Origin: Flavobacteriaceae bacterium GF1
GTDB lineage: Bacteria; Bacteroidota; Bacteroidia; Flavobacteriales; Flavobacteriaceae
Direction of reading: 5' to 3'
DNA length: 64,000 bases
Assembly (NCBI GenBank): GCA_009797885.1
Contig: WNKP01000003.1
Location: 62,001 to 126,000 of the forward strand
This document shows, piece after piece, positions 44,926 through 54,080 of this stretch; position 1 is the stretch's first letter; each line of letters opens with the position of its first letter. The position numbers and the translations under genes are program-made. The notes under the pieces were generated by a model. That model was not told where the DNA came from and did no database searches. It saw nothing but the letters and a program-made list of their open reading frames with translations.

Positions 44926-46248
44926 ATGGCAAAAGTCTTGGCGATAAAGGGTAATAAAAAGCTTTTGAATGCATGGGCTTTTTATGATTGGGCCAATTCC
45001 GTATATAGCCTTGTTATTTCCTCTGCCATCTTCCCCATTTTTTATGGAGCGTTGTTTAGGTCCGCAGGCGTAGAAAAGGTTCTGGTATTTGGCGGTGAGA
45101 TAGCACGTGCACCGCTCATAAGTTATGTGACCTCTGCCGCTTTTGTATTTATAGCTATTATAACACCATTGGTGTCAGGAATTGCGGATTATCTGGGAAA
45201 CAAGAAAGTATTCCTTAAGTTCTTTTGCTATTTGGGGGCAGCTTCCTGTATTGGCCTGTATTGGTTTTCCTTGGAAAATATTTATTTGGGGCTGGTTTGC
45301 TATTTTTTTGGACTGGTTGGGTTTTGGGTGAGTTTTGCCATCAATAATTCCTATTTGCCGGACATTGCCTTCCCAGAGCAGCAGGATAGGATAAGTGCCA
45401 AGGGTTTTTCCTTAGGTTATATAGGCAGTGTACTGCTACTGTTGATCAATCTGGCCATGGTCATGAAACCATCCCTTTTTGGCATTTTGGACAGCGCTGG
45501 TGAAGTTGCTGAAATTACGGCCATGAAGTATTCATTTGTGACCGTGGGCATATGGTGGATATTATTTAGTCAGTATACTTTTAAGCACCTTCCAAAGGGA
45601 TATAAAAGGGAAGGGGAGCGTACCAATATTGTATTGAACGGTTTTCTTGAATTAAAATCCGTTTGGCAACAATTGGGTGCTGAGACCAAATTGAAACGTT
45701 ACCTGGGTGCCTTTTTTGTGTACAGTATGGCCGTACAGACCATTATGCTGATTGCTACATATTTTGGTGAGGAGGAAATTGATTGGGGAACGGACAGTGA
45801 ACGGACTACGGGACTTATTATAAGCATTTTGGTGATACAGCTTGTAGCAATTTTTGGTGCTACGTTCACAGCCAAGGCCTCCAAAAAGTACGGTAACATC
45901 CAAACCCTTATTACCATTAACATTTTTTGGCTGGCGTTATGTATTTATGCCTATTTTCTGAAAACCCCAATGGATTTTTATATCGCCGCGGGTTTGGTGG
46001 GGATTGTCATGGGTGGTATCCAGGCGTTATCGCGATCCACATATTCCAAATTTCTTCCGGAGACAACGGATACCACTTCGTTTTTTAGTTTTTATGACGT
46101 TTCGGAGAAAATAGGGATCATTATTGGCACCTTTTTGTACGGTTTTGTGGCGCAGGTCACTGGAAGTATGCGAAATGCAGCCATTTTTCTTGGAGTTTTC
46201 TTTTTGATCGGTGCTTTCCTTTTGACCAGGGTAAACAAAAAACCCTGA
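44926..46248 (+). CDS. MFS transporter, UMF1/Atg22-like family
   Basis: A 440-residue permease with about 12 membrane helices. The opening KKLLNAWAFYDWANSVYSLV and the phrase GIADYLGNKKVFLKFF are typical of the UMF1 family (vacuolar Atg22-like in fungi, widespread in Bacteroidota). LVGIVMGGIQALSRSTYSKFLPE is the conserved cytoplasmic loop of the second half. The substrate is unknown; amino-acid efflux is proposed for the eukaryotic relatives. The ATG lies only 6 nt after a terminator hairpin, so expression must depend on readthrough or on a very short leader. A TTG four codons later is an alternative. Confidence 0.9.
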   Translation: MAKVLAIKGNKKLLNAWAFYDWANSVYSLVISSAIFPIFYGALFRSAGVEKVLVFGGEIARAPLISYVTSAAFVFIAIITPLVSGIADYLGNKKVFLKFFCYLGAASCIGLYWFSLENIYLGLVCYFFGLVGFWVSFAINNSYLPDIAFPEQQDRISAKGFSLGYIGSVLLLLINLAMVMKPSLFGILDSAGEVAEITAMKYSFVTVGIWWILFSQYTFKHLPKGYKREGERTNIVLNGFLELKSVWQQLGAETKLKRYLGAFFVYSMAVQTIMLIATYFGEEEIDWGTDSERTTGLIISILVIQLVAIFGATFTAKASKKYGNIQTLITINIFWLALCIYAYFLKTPMDFYIAAGLVGIVMGGIQALSRSTYSKFLPETTDTTSFFSFYDVSEKIGIIIGTFLYGFVAQVTGSMRNAAIFLGVFFLIGAFLLTRVNKKP

Positions 46249-46264
46249 TGTTGATCAGGGCTTT
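46237..46264. terminator. Bidirectional terminator after the MFS gene
   Basis: CCCTGAT (46243-46249) pairs with ATCAGGG (46254-46260) around GTTG. It is preceded by six A and followed by CTTTT, so it can act on both strands. The stop codon of the MFS gene lies within the stem. Confidence 0.88.
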
Positions 46265-46300
46265 TATCTCAAATGGATGAGTCGTTTTTTGATTTTAATT

Positions 46301-47023
46301 TTAGTAGCTTGAAATGTCCCCAGAACCGGAGCTTTTGGTATCGATCTTTTTTGGGTTTCCTTTATAGCTGATATCCCCCGAACCGGAAACACGTGCTTTA
46401 AGCATTTCCTTCGCAGTGACCTTAATGTCTGCTGAACCGGATACCTGGGCATCCACAAAATCTGCTTCCAAGTCATAAGCCCTAATATCTCCGGAACCTG
46501 AAACGGATACCTCGAAATCCGTGGCCCTTCCGGATAGGTTCATATCGCCTGAACCGGACATTGAAGCATCCAAACTTGTGGCTTCAATTTCCAAGGAGAT
46601 ATCTCCGGAACCTGAGATTGAAGTCCTGAAACGATTGGATTTCAATACCGTCTTCCCAACGATATCACCAGATCCCGACAAGGATACACCATCCACATTT
46701 TCAACGGGAACCGTGATGGTTATTCCATCATTCCAATTGGAAGGCTTCAAATTGATGCCCCTTTTTTGTTTGATGGTCAATTTACCATCCTTGACCTCGG
46801 TCTTGATATATTCCAATAGGTTTTCCTCCCCCTTAAGGGTTAGTTGTCCCTCGGTGCCATCAACGAGTTCCACATCGAACCAACCTGCAAGTGCTACATA
46901 ATCATATTCCCCCACGGAACGTTCAATGGTCACGGTTTTCCCATTTCCCTTAACGCGTTTCCATTGGGCGCTGGATAAGGTAACTGTTAGTATTGCCAAA
47001 ACAATTGTTAGTGTTTTTTTCAT
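46301..47023 (-). CDS. DUF2807 head-GIN beta-helix protein
   Basis: A 240-residue exported protein (signal peptide MKKTLTIVLAILTVTLSSA) of the putative auto-transporter adhesin head GIN/DUF2807 family. From residue 100 on, short beta-strands are punctuated eight times by SGSGDI/SGSGDM or close variants, a right-handed beta-helix with one turn per repeat; the final three residues are SSY. It is the last gene of the sigma-factor cluster. The neighbouring paralogue is about half identical by eye, indicating tandem duplication. It is likely periplasmic or surface exposed; the ligand is unknown. Confidence 0.88.
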   Translation of the reverse strand: MKKTLTIVLAILTVTLSSAQWKRVKGNGKTVTIERSVGEYDYVALAGWFDVELVDGTEGQLTLKGEENLLEYIKTEVKDGKLTIKQKRGINLKPSNWNDGITITVPVENVDGVSLSGSGDIVGKTVLKSNRFRTSISGSGDISLEIEATSLDASMSGSGDMNLSGRATDFEVSVSGSGDIRAYDLEADFVDAQVSGSADIKVTAKEMLKARVSGSGDISYKGNPKKIDTKSSGSGDISSY

Positions 47024-47053
47024 GATCTCTATTTTTTGATTGTTTAATTTATA

Positions 47054-47779
47054 TTAGTAACTGGAAATATTTCCCGAACCGGAAGATTTACTGTCTATTT
47101 TAGTGGGATTTCCTTTATAGGTAATATCTCCGGAACCGGAAACCCTCGCCTTTATTTCTTCTTTGGCGGTTACGTTCAACTTGCCCGATCCCGCAACATT
47201 GGCCGTAACGTAATCTGCTGTAAGGTCAAAAGCATCAATATCTGCAGAACCGGCAACTGAAACCGTTAAGGTATTTGCAGAGCCGGATAGATCCATATCG
47301 CCCGATCCCGAAAGCGAAGCTTTTAAATCCGAGGCTTCCACTGCAAGTGTAACATCACCCGACCCGGCAACAGAGGCTTTGAACGTATCTGCCTTAATGG
47401 TAGTTTTGGAAATTACATTACCTGATCCAGCCGAGCTCACAGCGCTGATGTCCTCAATGGGGATGGTCACTTCAATGCCATTCCTCCATTTGGAAGATGA
47501 TAAATTCACCCCTTTTTCTTTTTTGATGGTGAGTTTCCCGTTTTTCACTTCAGTTTCTATGTATTCCAAAAGGTTTTCCTCTCCTTTCAGTGTAATCTTT
47601 CCTTCCTTTCCGGATACAAGGATTACATCAAACCAGCCCGCGGATGCAATGGCATCATATTCACCAACATTACGTTCTATGGTGACCACATTTCCATTTC
47701 CCCTTATTTTCTTTTTGTTCCATTGTGCCGTTGCCAGTATGGAAAACAACACCAAGCTTAACGTCAATATCCTTTGCAT
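47054..47779 (-). CDS. DUF2807 head-GIN beta-helix protein (paralogue)
   Basis: A 241-residue exported protein with signal peptide (ending ILATAQW) and the same plan as the next gene: an N-terminal beta-domain with VGEYDAIASAGWFDVILVSG, then GSGD/GSAD-punctuated beta-helix turns (AGSGDVTLAVEASDLKASLS), ending in SSGSGNISSY. Some GSGD motifs are replaced by AGSGN or AGSAD, so it has diverged from its twin. The gap between the two is 30 bp and to the DUF4097 gene 25 bp, so it is part of one operon. Confidence 0.88.
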   Translation of the reverse strand: MQRILTLSLVLFSILATAQWNKKKIRGNGNVVTIERNVGEYDAIASAGWFDVILVSGKEGKITLKGEENLLEYIETEVKNGKLTIKKEKGVNLSSSKWRNGIEVTIPIEDISAVSSAGSGNVISKTTIKADTFKASVAGSGDVTLAVEASDLKASLSGSGDMDLSGSANTLTVSVAGSADIDAFDLTADYVTANVAGSGKLNVTAKEEIKARVSGSGDITYKGNPTKIDSKSSGSGNISSY

Positions 47780-47804
47780 GTCAGTTGTTATTTAGCCTTG
47801 ATTT

Positions 47805-48905
47805 TTAGTTTCTATAAAAAGTCACTCCACCGTATTCACTATTGATACTCACGGTATTTCCGGAATTGGGTTTGCCATAATACCCTTTGTAATAGCGTTC
47901 ACTGGATTTTTCCTTACTGATGTTCATTTCAAAATCATCCTTGCCACTTACTCCGGCGTATTCCGTTGAAATTTCAAAGTCAAAGTAGTAGCCATCCGCA
48001 TAGCCAATTTTAATTCCCGTATAATCCGAGCGTATATTCAGGTCCCCCGCATTTGCGGTCATCTGATCAATTTTTATGGAACCATAATCTGCCGTTATGC
48101 TAACATCCCCACTGACCTTGCCCAACTTAATACCTATGTAATCCCCGTTACCGGATACACTTCCTACACTGCCCACTTCCATGGAACCGTAATCCGAGGT
48201 GTAGTTAAGGTCTTCCATCTCTTGCACGACCGCATTGGTATAATCGGCATTTACTTTTAGATTACCTGCCTTTTCTACGGTAAATCCGGAGTAATCCGCT
48301 ATAATTTCACCACTATTGATGTACTCAAAAGTAGAACGTGAGGTATAATCAAAACGCAACTCGTTATTCCTCCCACGGAGCTGCCCAATCTTCATTTTTC
48401 CATAGTCACAATTTATTTTGGCGTGACCGTCTACCCTGTCCAGGTAAATGTTGCCGTAATCATTGGAAAGGCTTATACTATTTTTTACCGGCAACTTAAT
48501 CGTGTAGTTCACCTGTACGCTAACATTGTTTCGTTTTCCCCATTTCCATCCCCAATTCCTGCCACGATCACCAAATCGGGTCATGGCGGACACCATACTG
48601 GGGGTATTTTCAAAATCAACATCGATTTCGTCCAAGCGGTCCTGTACCTTTTCTTCGTTATTGCCATTGGTTTTAATGTGTACCTCGATCATCACCTTGT
48701 CTTGGTCCCAAGAGGTGAGGTTAAGGTTACCATAGCTGTTCTTAACTTTTAAAAGTGCATCGGAATTGACCGTAAACTCCCTTTTTATGGTTTTTTCCTT
48801 GGTATATTTTCCTTTCATTCCACCTCCACCGGACATCGCGGTAGCGACAAAGGGAAGAAGGGCAAAGGTTAGACCTATATATTTAAATAGTAAAGTTCGC
48901 ATCAT
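47805..48905 (-). CDS. DUF4097-like beta-helix exported protein
   Basis: A 366-residue exported protein (signal peptide about 1-23, ending VATAMSGG). An N-terminal beta-domain (REFTVNSDALLKVKNSYGNL, a DUF4097-type opening) is followed by a long beta-helix, where phrases such as SNDYGNIYLD, NCDYGKMKIG, SDYGSMEVG and TADYGSIKID recur about every 20 residues. DYG replaces the GSGD of the DUF2807 neighbours as turn marker. It overlaps the preceding gene by 23 bp and is coupled to it. It is probably a surface or periplasmic structural protein. Confidence 0.85.
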   Translation of the reverse strand: MMRTLLFKYIGLTFALLPFVATAMSGGGGMKGKYTKEKTIKREFTVNSDALLKVKNSYGNLNLTSWDQDKVMIEVHIKTNGNNEEKVQDRLDEIDVDFENTPSMVSAMTRFGDRGRNWGWKWGKRNNVSVQVNYTIKLPVKNSISLSNDYGNIYLDRVDGHAKINCDYGKMKIGQLRGRNNELRFDYTSRSTFEYINSGEIIADYSGFTVEKAGNLKVNADYTNAVVQEMEDLNYTSDYGSMEVGSVGSVSGNGDYIGIKLGKVSGDVSITADYGSIKIDQMTANAGDLNIRSDYTGIKIGYADGYYFDFEISTEYAGVSGKDDFEMNISKEKSSERYYKGYYGKPNSGNTVSINSEYGGVTFYRN

Positions 48906-49440
48906 CTTGTGGTTTTAAATTTTTTATGGTTTCTACGTTGGCTAAGACTTCTTTTAATAGTTCAATGCGTATTTGGAAATTGTTGATCATGGCATTCAAG
49001 ATCATTTTGCTGTTGCCTCCATTTACCAATTCTTGCTCCAAAGCCTCATAATCCGATTCCAATTCACCCAATTTTAAAAGGGCATCGTCTACCAATTTTG
49101 CCGTTTCGGGAGACTTTTCCTGCCTTAGTAATTGAACCTGCTCCTCTATTAGATTGGCAAAATAGAACTCGGTTTCGGATACTTCCGGTGCAATTTCCAC
49201 TACCTGTTCCTTAATGGAGGGTTCGGTGCTGTACAATTGCAGTCCCAAAACACAGATCAAAGCAATGGACGCCGCTATGGACAAAGGCTTCCACCAATTT
49301 CTTTTCCTGGAAATGGAAGCAACTCCATGGGCCTGGTTCATTTTTTCCAAAAAGCGTTCCTGATGTCCAACTCTGGGTTCCTCAAAATCAAAATCTCCCT
49401 GGAGTCTTTCAAAAAGGTTTTCTAAATTGTCTTTTTTCAT
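48883..49440 (-). CDS. Anti-sigma-factor-like membrane protein
   Basis: A 185-residue protein with an acidic, soluble N-terminus (NLFERLQGDFDFEEPRVGHQERFLEKM), one membrane helix (about 49-66, PLSIAASIALICVLGLQLY) and a long periplasmic helical part (VQLLRQEKSPETAKLVDDALLKLGELE). This plan, encoded two bases after an ECF sigma factor, is typical of Bacteroidota anti-sigma proteins that hold the sigma factor at the membrane. The N-terminal phrase H-x4-F-x2-KM is common in them. The role is inferred from position and build. Confidence 0.78.
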   Translation of the reverse strand: MKKDNLENLFERLQGDFDFEEPRVGHQERFLEKMNQAHGVASISRKRNWWKPLSIAASIALICVLGLQLYSTEPSIKEQVVEIAPEVSETEFYFANLIEEQVQLLRQEKSPETAKLVDDALLKLGELESDYEALEQELVNGGNSKMILNAMINNFQIRIELLKEVLANVETIKNLKPQDDANFTI

Positions 49441-49442
49441 AA

Positions 49443-50000
49443 CTAAACGTTTACAGCTAACTTTTTCCGTAGGCTTTCTTTTGCCCTTGAGATTGTTGTC
49501 CTACAGTTGGCATAGCTTATGTCCATAATTTGACTGATTTCTTCGTAATCATACCCCTCAATTAAGTTTAAGGTCAAAGAAACTCTGTAATTATCTTTTA
49601 AACTGTTCATGGTTTCCATCACTTTTTGAGCCTTCAGTTCTGTGTAACCACTTTCGTCCAAAGCAACTGCATCATTATCTTCGACCTTGTACATTATTTC
49701 GTCCAAATCCGCAGTCTTATTTTTTTGCTGCTTTCGATAATGATAAATACTGTTGTTGATGACGATTCTTTTTAACCAGGCTCCAAAGGTTACATCCCCT
49801 TTAAATGTTTTCAGTTTGGTAAAAGCATTTAAAAACGACTCTTGCATTACGTCCTCGGCCTCCGCTGTGTGCTTTACTATTCTTAATGCCGTGTTGTACA
49901 TAGCTTTATAGTATCGGTTATAAATCTCCATCTGTGCACGTTGCTTGCCTTCAAGGCATTGCTGCAACAATGCATCAATATTTTCATTTTGGTGGCTCAA
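49443..50000 (-). CDS. ECF RNA polymerase sigma factor
   Basis: A 185-residue sigma-70 ECF factor. Region 2 shows YNRYYKAMYNTALRIVKHT, EDVMQESFLNAFTKLKTF and TFGAWLKRIVINNSIYHYRK. Region 4 shows YRVSLTLNLIEGYDYEEI and NCRTTISRAKESLRKKL. It is the first gene of a five-gene operon with an anti-sigma-like protein and three exported beta-helix proteins, which are probably part of its own regulon. It is divergent from lon across 219 bp. Confidence 0.94.
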   Translation of the reverse strand: MSHQNENIDALLQQCLEGKQRAQMEIYNRYYKAMYNTALRIVKHTAEAEDVMQESFLNAFTKLKTFKGDVTFGAWLKRIVINNSIYHYRKQQKNKTADLDEIMYKVEDNDAVALDESGYTELKAQKVMETMNSLKDNYRVSLTLNLIEGYDYEEISQIMDISYANCRTTISRAKESLRKKLAVNV

Positions 50001-50219
50001 AAGGTGAATGGTTTGTCTTATAGATGGTAAAATTTAACAACTGTTACACTTTTCTGGAATTTTTTTTAAGCCTATGGCATAAGAATTGCTCACTACGTAG
50101 GGGTAGTTTCCCCATTAATTATTGTAAAAATCTGTAAATCAGTACATTTTTAGTTTGATGTTGGTTGGTTTTGGGGTTTATGGATTTAGTATTAATGACA
50201 GAATGACCGAAAAGAAATT

Positions 50220-52670
50220 ATGAGTACTATAAAATTTAAAAGTCTGGACAATATGTCGCTTCAGGGATTGGAAGAGGATGCGGAATTGATCCCATTATTG
50301 ACCCCTGAGGATGAAGAAGAAATGAATAGGGAAAACCTTCCCGAAACGTTGCCCATTTTACCGTTGCGCAACACGGTCCTTTTTCCAGGGGTGGTGATTC
50401 CTATAACGGCTGGAAGGGATAAATCCATTAACCTAATCAAAGATGCCAACAATGGATCAAAGGTCATCGGCGTGGTGTCCCAAAAAGATGAAAGTGTTGA
50501 GAACCCCACGGTAAAGGACATTAATTCCCTGGGCACCGTTGCGAGGATATTACGGGTACTTCAAATGCCCGATGGCAATACCACCGTTATTATTCAAGGA
50601 AAGAAACGATTTGAAATTTCTGAGGTCATTACGGAGAAGCCCTATATGACCGCAACCATCCGTGAGGCCAATGAGACCAGACCGGACCAAAATGACGAGG
50701 AGTTTTTGGCCATAATCGATTCCATAAAGGAATTGGCCTATCAAATTATAAAGGATAATCCCAATATACCTAGCGAGGCCACTTTTGCCATAAAGAATAT
50801 CCAAAGCAATTCTTTCCTGATCAACTTTGTTTCTTCCAACCTCAACCTTGATGTGGAGGAAAAACAAAAGCTTTTGGAAATTCCGGATCTTCAGGAACGG
50901 GCACTGGCCACCTTAAAATATATGAACCTTGAACTTCAAAAATTGGAATTGAAGAATGACATTCAATCCAAGGTAAGAAGTGATATGGACCAACAACAGC
51001 GGGAGTATTTCCTTCACCAGCAGATGAAGACCATTCAGGAAGAGCTGGGGGTGATGTCCTATGAAGAGGAGTTCGAGGAAATGCACAAAAGGGCCAAAAA
51101 GAAGAAATGGGACAAGAAGGTCAAAGAACATTTTACCAAGGAACTGGCTAAAATGCAACGTATGAACCCACAGGTTGCCGAATATTCCATTCAACGGAAT
51201 TATTTGGACTTGTTCCTGGACCTTCCATGGAATGAATACTCCAAGGATAAGTTTGACCTGAAACGGGCGCAAAAGATATTGGATAGGGATCATTATGGAT
51301 TGGAGGACGTAAAACGAAGGATTGTGGAATACCTGGCCGTATTGAAGCTTAGAAACGATATGAAATCCCCCATCCTTTGTCTGTATGGCCCTCCCGGAGT
51401 TGGGAAGACTTCTTTGGGAAAATCGGTTGCTGAGGCGCTGGGAAGGGAGTATGTGCGGATGTCGCTGGGAGGACTTAGGGATGAGGCCGAAATCCGTGGT
51501 CACCGAAAGACCTATATTGGTGCGATGCCGGGCCGTATTGTACAAAGCATAAAAAAAGCGGGTACTTCCAATCCAGTATTTATTTTGGACGAGATAGATA
51601 AGTTGAGCAGTAGCCATCAAGGGGATCCGTCTTCGGCCATGCTGGAGGTATTGGACCCTGAACAGAATAATGAGTTCTATGACAACTTCTTGGAAATGGG
51701 CTATGATCTGTCCAAGGTAATGTTCATAGCAACCGCCAATAATCTAGGTACCATTCAACCTGCACTTCGCGATAGGATGGAAATCATCAATGTGACCGGC
51801 TATACGATTGAAGAGAAGGTTGAAATCGCTAAAAAGCACTTGTTGCCCAAGCAATTGAAAGAACATGGCCTATCTTCCACACACCTGAAAATAGGCAAAC
51901 CACAATTGGAAAAAATTGTAGAGGGCTACACTAGGGAATCCGGTGTTCGGACCTTGGAGAAACAATTGGCCAAGATGGTACGTTATGCCGCCAAAAACAT
52001 TGCAACGGACGAAGAATATGAGGTAAAGGTCACCAATCAGGTAATTGAAGACGTTCTGGGACCACCGCGTTTGGAGCGTGATAAGTATGAGAATAATCAG
52101 GTAGCCGGTGTAGTTACCGGATTGGCATGGACCAGTGTTGGCGGGGACATCCTGTTTATAGAATCCATTCTGTCAAAAGGAAAAGGTTTGCTCAATATCA
52201 CCGGTAATCTGGGCAAGGTGATGAAGGAATCCGCAACAATTGCGATGGAATACATCAAATCCAATGCGGAAAGCTTTGGGATTGACCCAGATGTTTTTGA
52301 GCAATACAATGTACACATCCATGTTCCTGAAGGCGCTACTCCAAAAGATGGGCCCAGTGCGGGCATTACCATGTTGACCTCCTTGGTTTCCCTGTTCACC
52401 CAACGTAAGGTAAAAAAGAGTTTGGCCATGACAGGAGAGATCACCCTTAGGGGAAAAGTACTCCCCGTTGGTGGAATCAAAGAAAAAATCCTTGCGGCAA
52501 AACGGGCCAAGATCAAGGAAATCATCTTATGCGAGGAGAATAGAAAGGACATCCAGGAAATTAAGGAAGAATACCTGAAAGGATTGACCTTTCACTACGT
52601 ATCCGATATGAGTGAGGTCATAGAAATTGCCATAACCCAACAGCAGGTGAAAAACGCCAAAAAGTTATAA
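50220..52670 (+). CDS. lon: ATP-dependent protease Lon
   Basis: Serine protease of the AAA+ class that degrades misfolded and short-lived regulatory proteins in the cytoplasm. The 816-residue chain has the N-terminal LON substrate domain ([20 protein letters not shown], about 40-240) and a long coiled-coil linker. The AAA+ module has Walker A GPPGVGKT (390-397), Walker [11 protein letters not shown] and [18 protein letters not shown]. The C-terminal protease domain has the Ser-Lys dyad: Ser in [10 protein letters not shown] (about 713), Lys in [13 protein letters not shown]. It is complete, with cmk following after 34 bp. Confidence 0.98.
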   Translation: MSTIKFKSLDNMSLQGLEEDAELIPLLTPEDEEEMNRENLPETLPILPLRNTVLFPGVVIPITAGRDKSINLIKDANNGSKVIGVVSQKDESVENPTVKDINSLGTVARILRVLQMPDGNTTVIIQGKKRFEISEVITEKPYMTATIREANETRPDQNDEEFLAIIDSIKELAYQIIKDNPNIPSEATFAIKNIQSNSFLINFVSSNLNLDVEEKQKLLEIPDLQERALATLKYMNLELQKLELKNDIQSKVRSDMDQQQREYFLHQQMKTIQEELGVMSYEEEFEEMHKRAKKKKWDKKVKEHFTKELAKMQRMNPQVAEYSIQRNYLDLFLDLPWNEYSKDKFDLKRAQKILDRDHYGLEDVKRRIVEYLAVLKLRNDMKSPILCLYGPPGVGKTSLGKSVAEALGREYVRMSLGGLRDEAEIRGHRKTYIGAMPGRIVQSIKKAGTSNPVFILDEIDKLSSSHQGDPSSAMLEVLDPEQNNEFYDNFLEMGYDLSKVMFIATANNLGTIQPALRDRMEIINVTGYTIEEKVEIAKKHLLPKQLKEHGLSSTHLKIGKPQLEKIVEGYTRESGVRTLEKQLAKMVRYAAKNIATDEEYEVKVTNQVIEDVLGPPRLERDKYENNQVAGVVTGLAWTSVGGDILFIESILSKGKGLLNITGNLGKVMKESATIAMEYIKSNAESFGIDPDVFEQYNVHIHVPEGATPKDGPSAGITMLTSLVSLFTQRKVKKSLAMTGEITLRGKVLPVGGIKEKILAAKRAKIKEIILCEENRKDIQEIKEEYLKGLTFHYVSDMSEVIEIAITQQQVKNAKKL

Positions 52671-52704
52671 TTTTAGCCGTTTAATCGTTGTCTTTTTTCG
52701 ATTT

Positions 52705-53400
52705 ATGGGTAAAATCATCATTGCGATAGATGGTCATTCCTCTACGGGGAAGAGTACTGTTGCCAAACGTTTGGCAGAAACTTTGGACTATCTTTATGTG
52801 GACACGGGAGCCATGTACAGGGCAGTAACCCTATTTGCCCTGGAAAATGGACTTACAGATGATTCCCAACAAAACTTTGAAGGCTTAAAATCACAGTTGA
52901 AGAACCTTGATGTTTCGTTCCAAAGGAATCCGGAAACGGGCCAATTTCAAATTCATTTGAACAACGAGAATGTTGAAGACAGGATACGAACGCTCGATGT
53001 TTCCCAACAAGTGAGCAAAATTGCGGCAATTCCCGAAGTGCGCGAAAAGCTGGTGGAACAACAACAGGGAATGGGCGAAGGGAAAGGTATGGTCATGGAC
53101 GGTAGGGATATTGGTACCGTAGTTTTTCCCAGGGCAGAACTTAAATTGTTTATGACCGCTTCGGCAGAAAAAAGGGCGCAGCGTCGCTATAAGGAACTAT
53201 TGGAAAGGGGAGAAGGGGTAACCTACGATGAGGTTCTGAAAAATGTACAGGAAAGGGATTATCTCGATTCTACGAGGGAAACATCACCATTACGGAAAGC
53301 TGGGGATGCCATAGTGTTTGACAACAGCGATATGGGCCTGGATGAGCAGTTTGAACGTGTGCTGTGCTTGGCACAACAGGTTATAGAAAAGGGATTGTAA
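52705..53400 (+). CDS. cmk: (d)CMP kinase
   Basis: Phosphorylates CMP and dCMP to the diphosphates. The P-loop is IAIDGHSSTGKST (residues 5-17), the nucleotide-binding DTGAMYRAVTLFAL follows, and VMDGRDIGTVVFPRAELKLFMTAS and RDYLDSTRETSPLRKAGDAI complete the family pattern. At 231 residues the length is normal. It follows lon by 34 bp and ends in a palindromic terminator (53404-53423). The cmk-rpsA neighbourhood seen in many bacteria is kept here, with only a LysM gene in between. Confidence 0.97.
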   Translation: MGKIIIAIDGHSSTGKSTVAKRLAETLDYLYVDTGAMYRAVTLFALENGLTDDSQQNFEGLKSQLKNLDVSFQRNPETGQFQIHLNNENVEDRIRTLDVSQQVSKIAAIPEVREKLVEQQQGMGEGKGMVMDGRDIGTVVFPRAELKLFMTASAEKRAQRRYKELLERGEGVTYDEVLKNVQERDYLDSTRETSPLRKAGDAIVFDNSDMGLDEQFERVLCLAQQVIEKGL

Positions 53401-53423
53401 AAAGGCGCCAATTGGCGCCTTTT
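53400..53423. terminator. Palindromic bidirectional terminator between cmk and the LysM gene
   Basis: GGCGCCAATTGGCGCC (53404-53419) is a perfect 16-bp palindrome, with A run before it and TTTT after it. It can end transcripts from cmk on the plus strand and the LysM gene on the minus strand. Confidence 0.92.
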
Positions 53424-53441
53424 ACTTTAATTCCGTATTTC

Positions 53442-53822
53442 TTACAGATTGGGGATGACCAAAACCTGATCGGGATGGATTACATCCGGGTTCTTTAATT
53501 GATCGGTATTGGCCTCAAAGATTTTGTTATACTTCATGGCATCGCCATAATAGTGTTTTGCAATCTTGCTTAAGGATTCACCGCTTTTTACGGTATGCCT
53601 GTGGTAAACGGAATCATCGGCAACGGTAATATTTGCCTTGATGTCGGCAGGGCTTTCGCCACCCAATTCCTTGATCTTATCCCAAATCACATTCTTTTCA
53701 TATGGGGTAGCTGCTTCGCCTTTGACTTTTAAAATGCCGGCCTCTTCCGAAACATCGCCTCCTTGGATGCCCAATTCCTGACCAAGATCCAATACCGCTT
53801 GATATTTTGCTTTTACACTCAT
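53442..53822 (-). CDS. BON/LysM domain protein, Kbp (YgaU)-like
   Basis: A 126-residue protein without signal peptide. The N-terminal part (LKVKGEAATPYEKNVIWDKI) fits a BON-like domain, and the C-terminal 50 residues are LysM (HRHTVKSGESLSKIAKHYYGD, DVIHPDQVLVIPNL). This BON-LysM order matches E. coli Kbp/YgaU, a cytoplasmic K+-binding protein. It is probably a K+ sensor or peptidoglycan-related protein. It is transcribed alone, convergent with cmk. Confidence 0.88.
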   Translation of the reverse strand: MSVKAKYQAVLDLGQELGIQGGDVSEEAGILKVKGEAATPYEKNVIWDKIKELGGESPADIKANITVADDSVYHRHTVKSGESLSKIAKHYYGDAMKYNKIFEANTDQLKNPDVIHPDQVLVIPNL

Positions 53823-53937
53823 AACGTACTCTTTTACTTTAATGGTTACTATTACGAAACAAGATAGGTATAAAAGTCACATTTCGGCTCAAATAATCTT
53901 TAAGACTTGTTTAAAAAACCATGGTTCAGAGTAAAGG

Positions 53938-53969
53938 TTTGTTTAACAAGGGAATTCATTGTATTTTTG
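53938..53969 (+). promoter_or_regulatory. Complete Bacteroidota-type promoter of rpsA
   Basis: TTTG (53938-53941), a 20-bp spacer, and TATTTTTG (53962-53969) match the consensus TTTG-N19-21-TAnnTTTG at every fixed position. Transcription would start near 53976, about 105 nt before the rpsA ATG. Confidence 0.85.
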
Positions 53970-53972
53970 CAC

Positions 53973-54061
53973 TCCTTTTTTGGCACATGCAGGAGAAAAA
54001 AGGAATTAGAAACATAACAATCACTTCCACACCAGTGCCTAACTCTTGTAACCGTGTGGGA
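53973..54061 (+). promoter_or_regulatory. Candidate structured 5' leader of rpsA
   Basis: Two hairpins lie between the proposed transcription start and the start codon. TCCTTTTTT (53973-53981) pairs with AAAAAAGGA (53996-54004). TTCCACAC (54025-54032) pairs with GTGTGGGA (54054-54061), with one T-G pair, around a 21-nt loop. The second ends 19 nt before the ATG. S1 is autoregulated through its leader in E. coli; a similar role here is inference. Confidence 0.45.
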
Positions 54062-54080
54062 TACAAATTTAAATCAGCAC

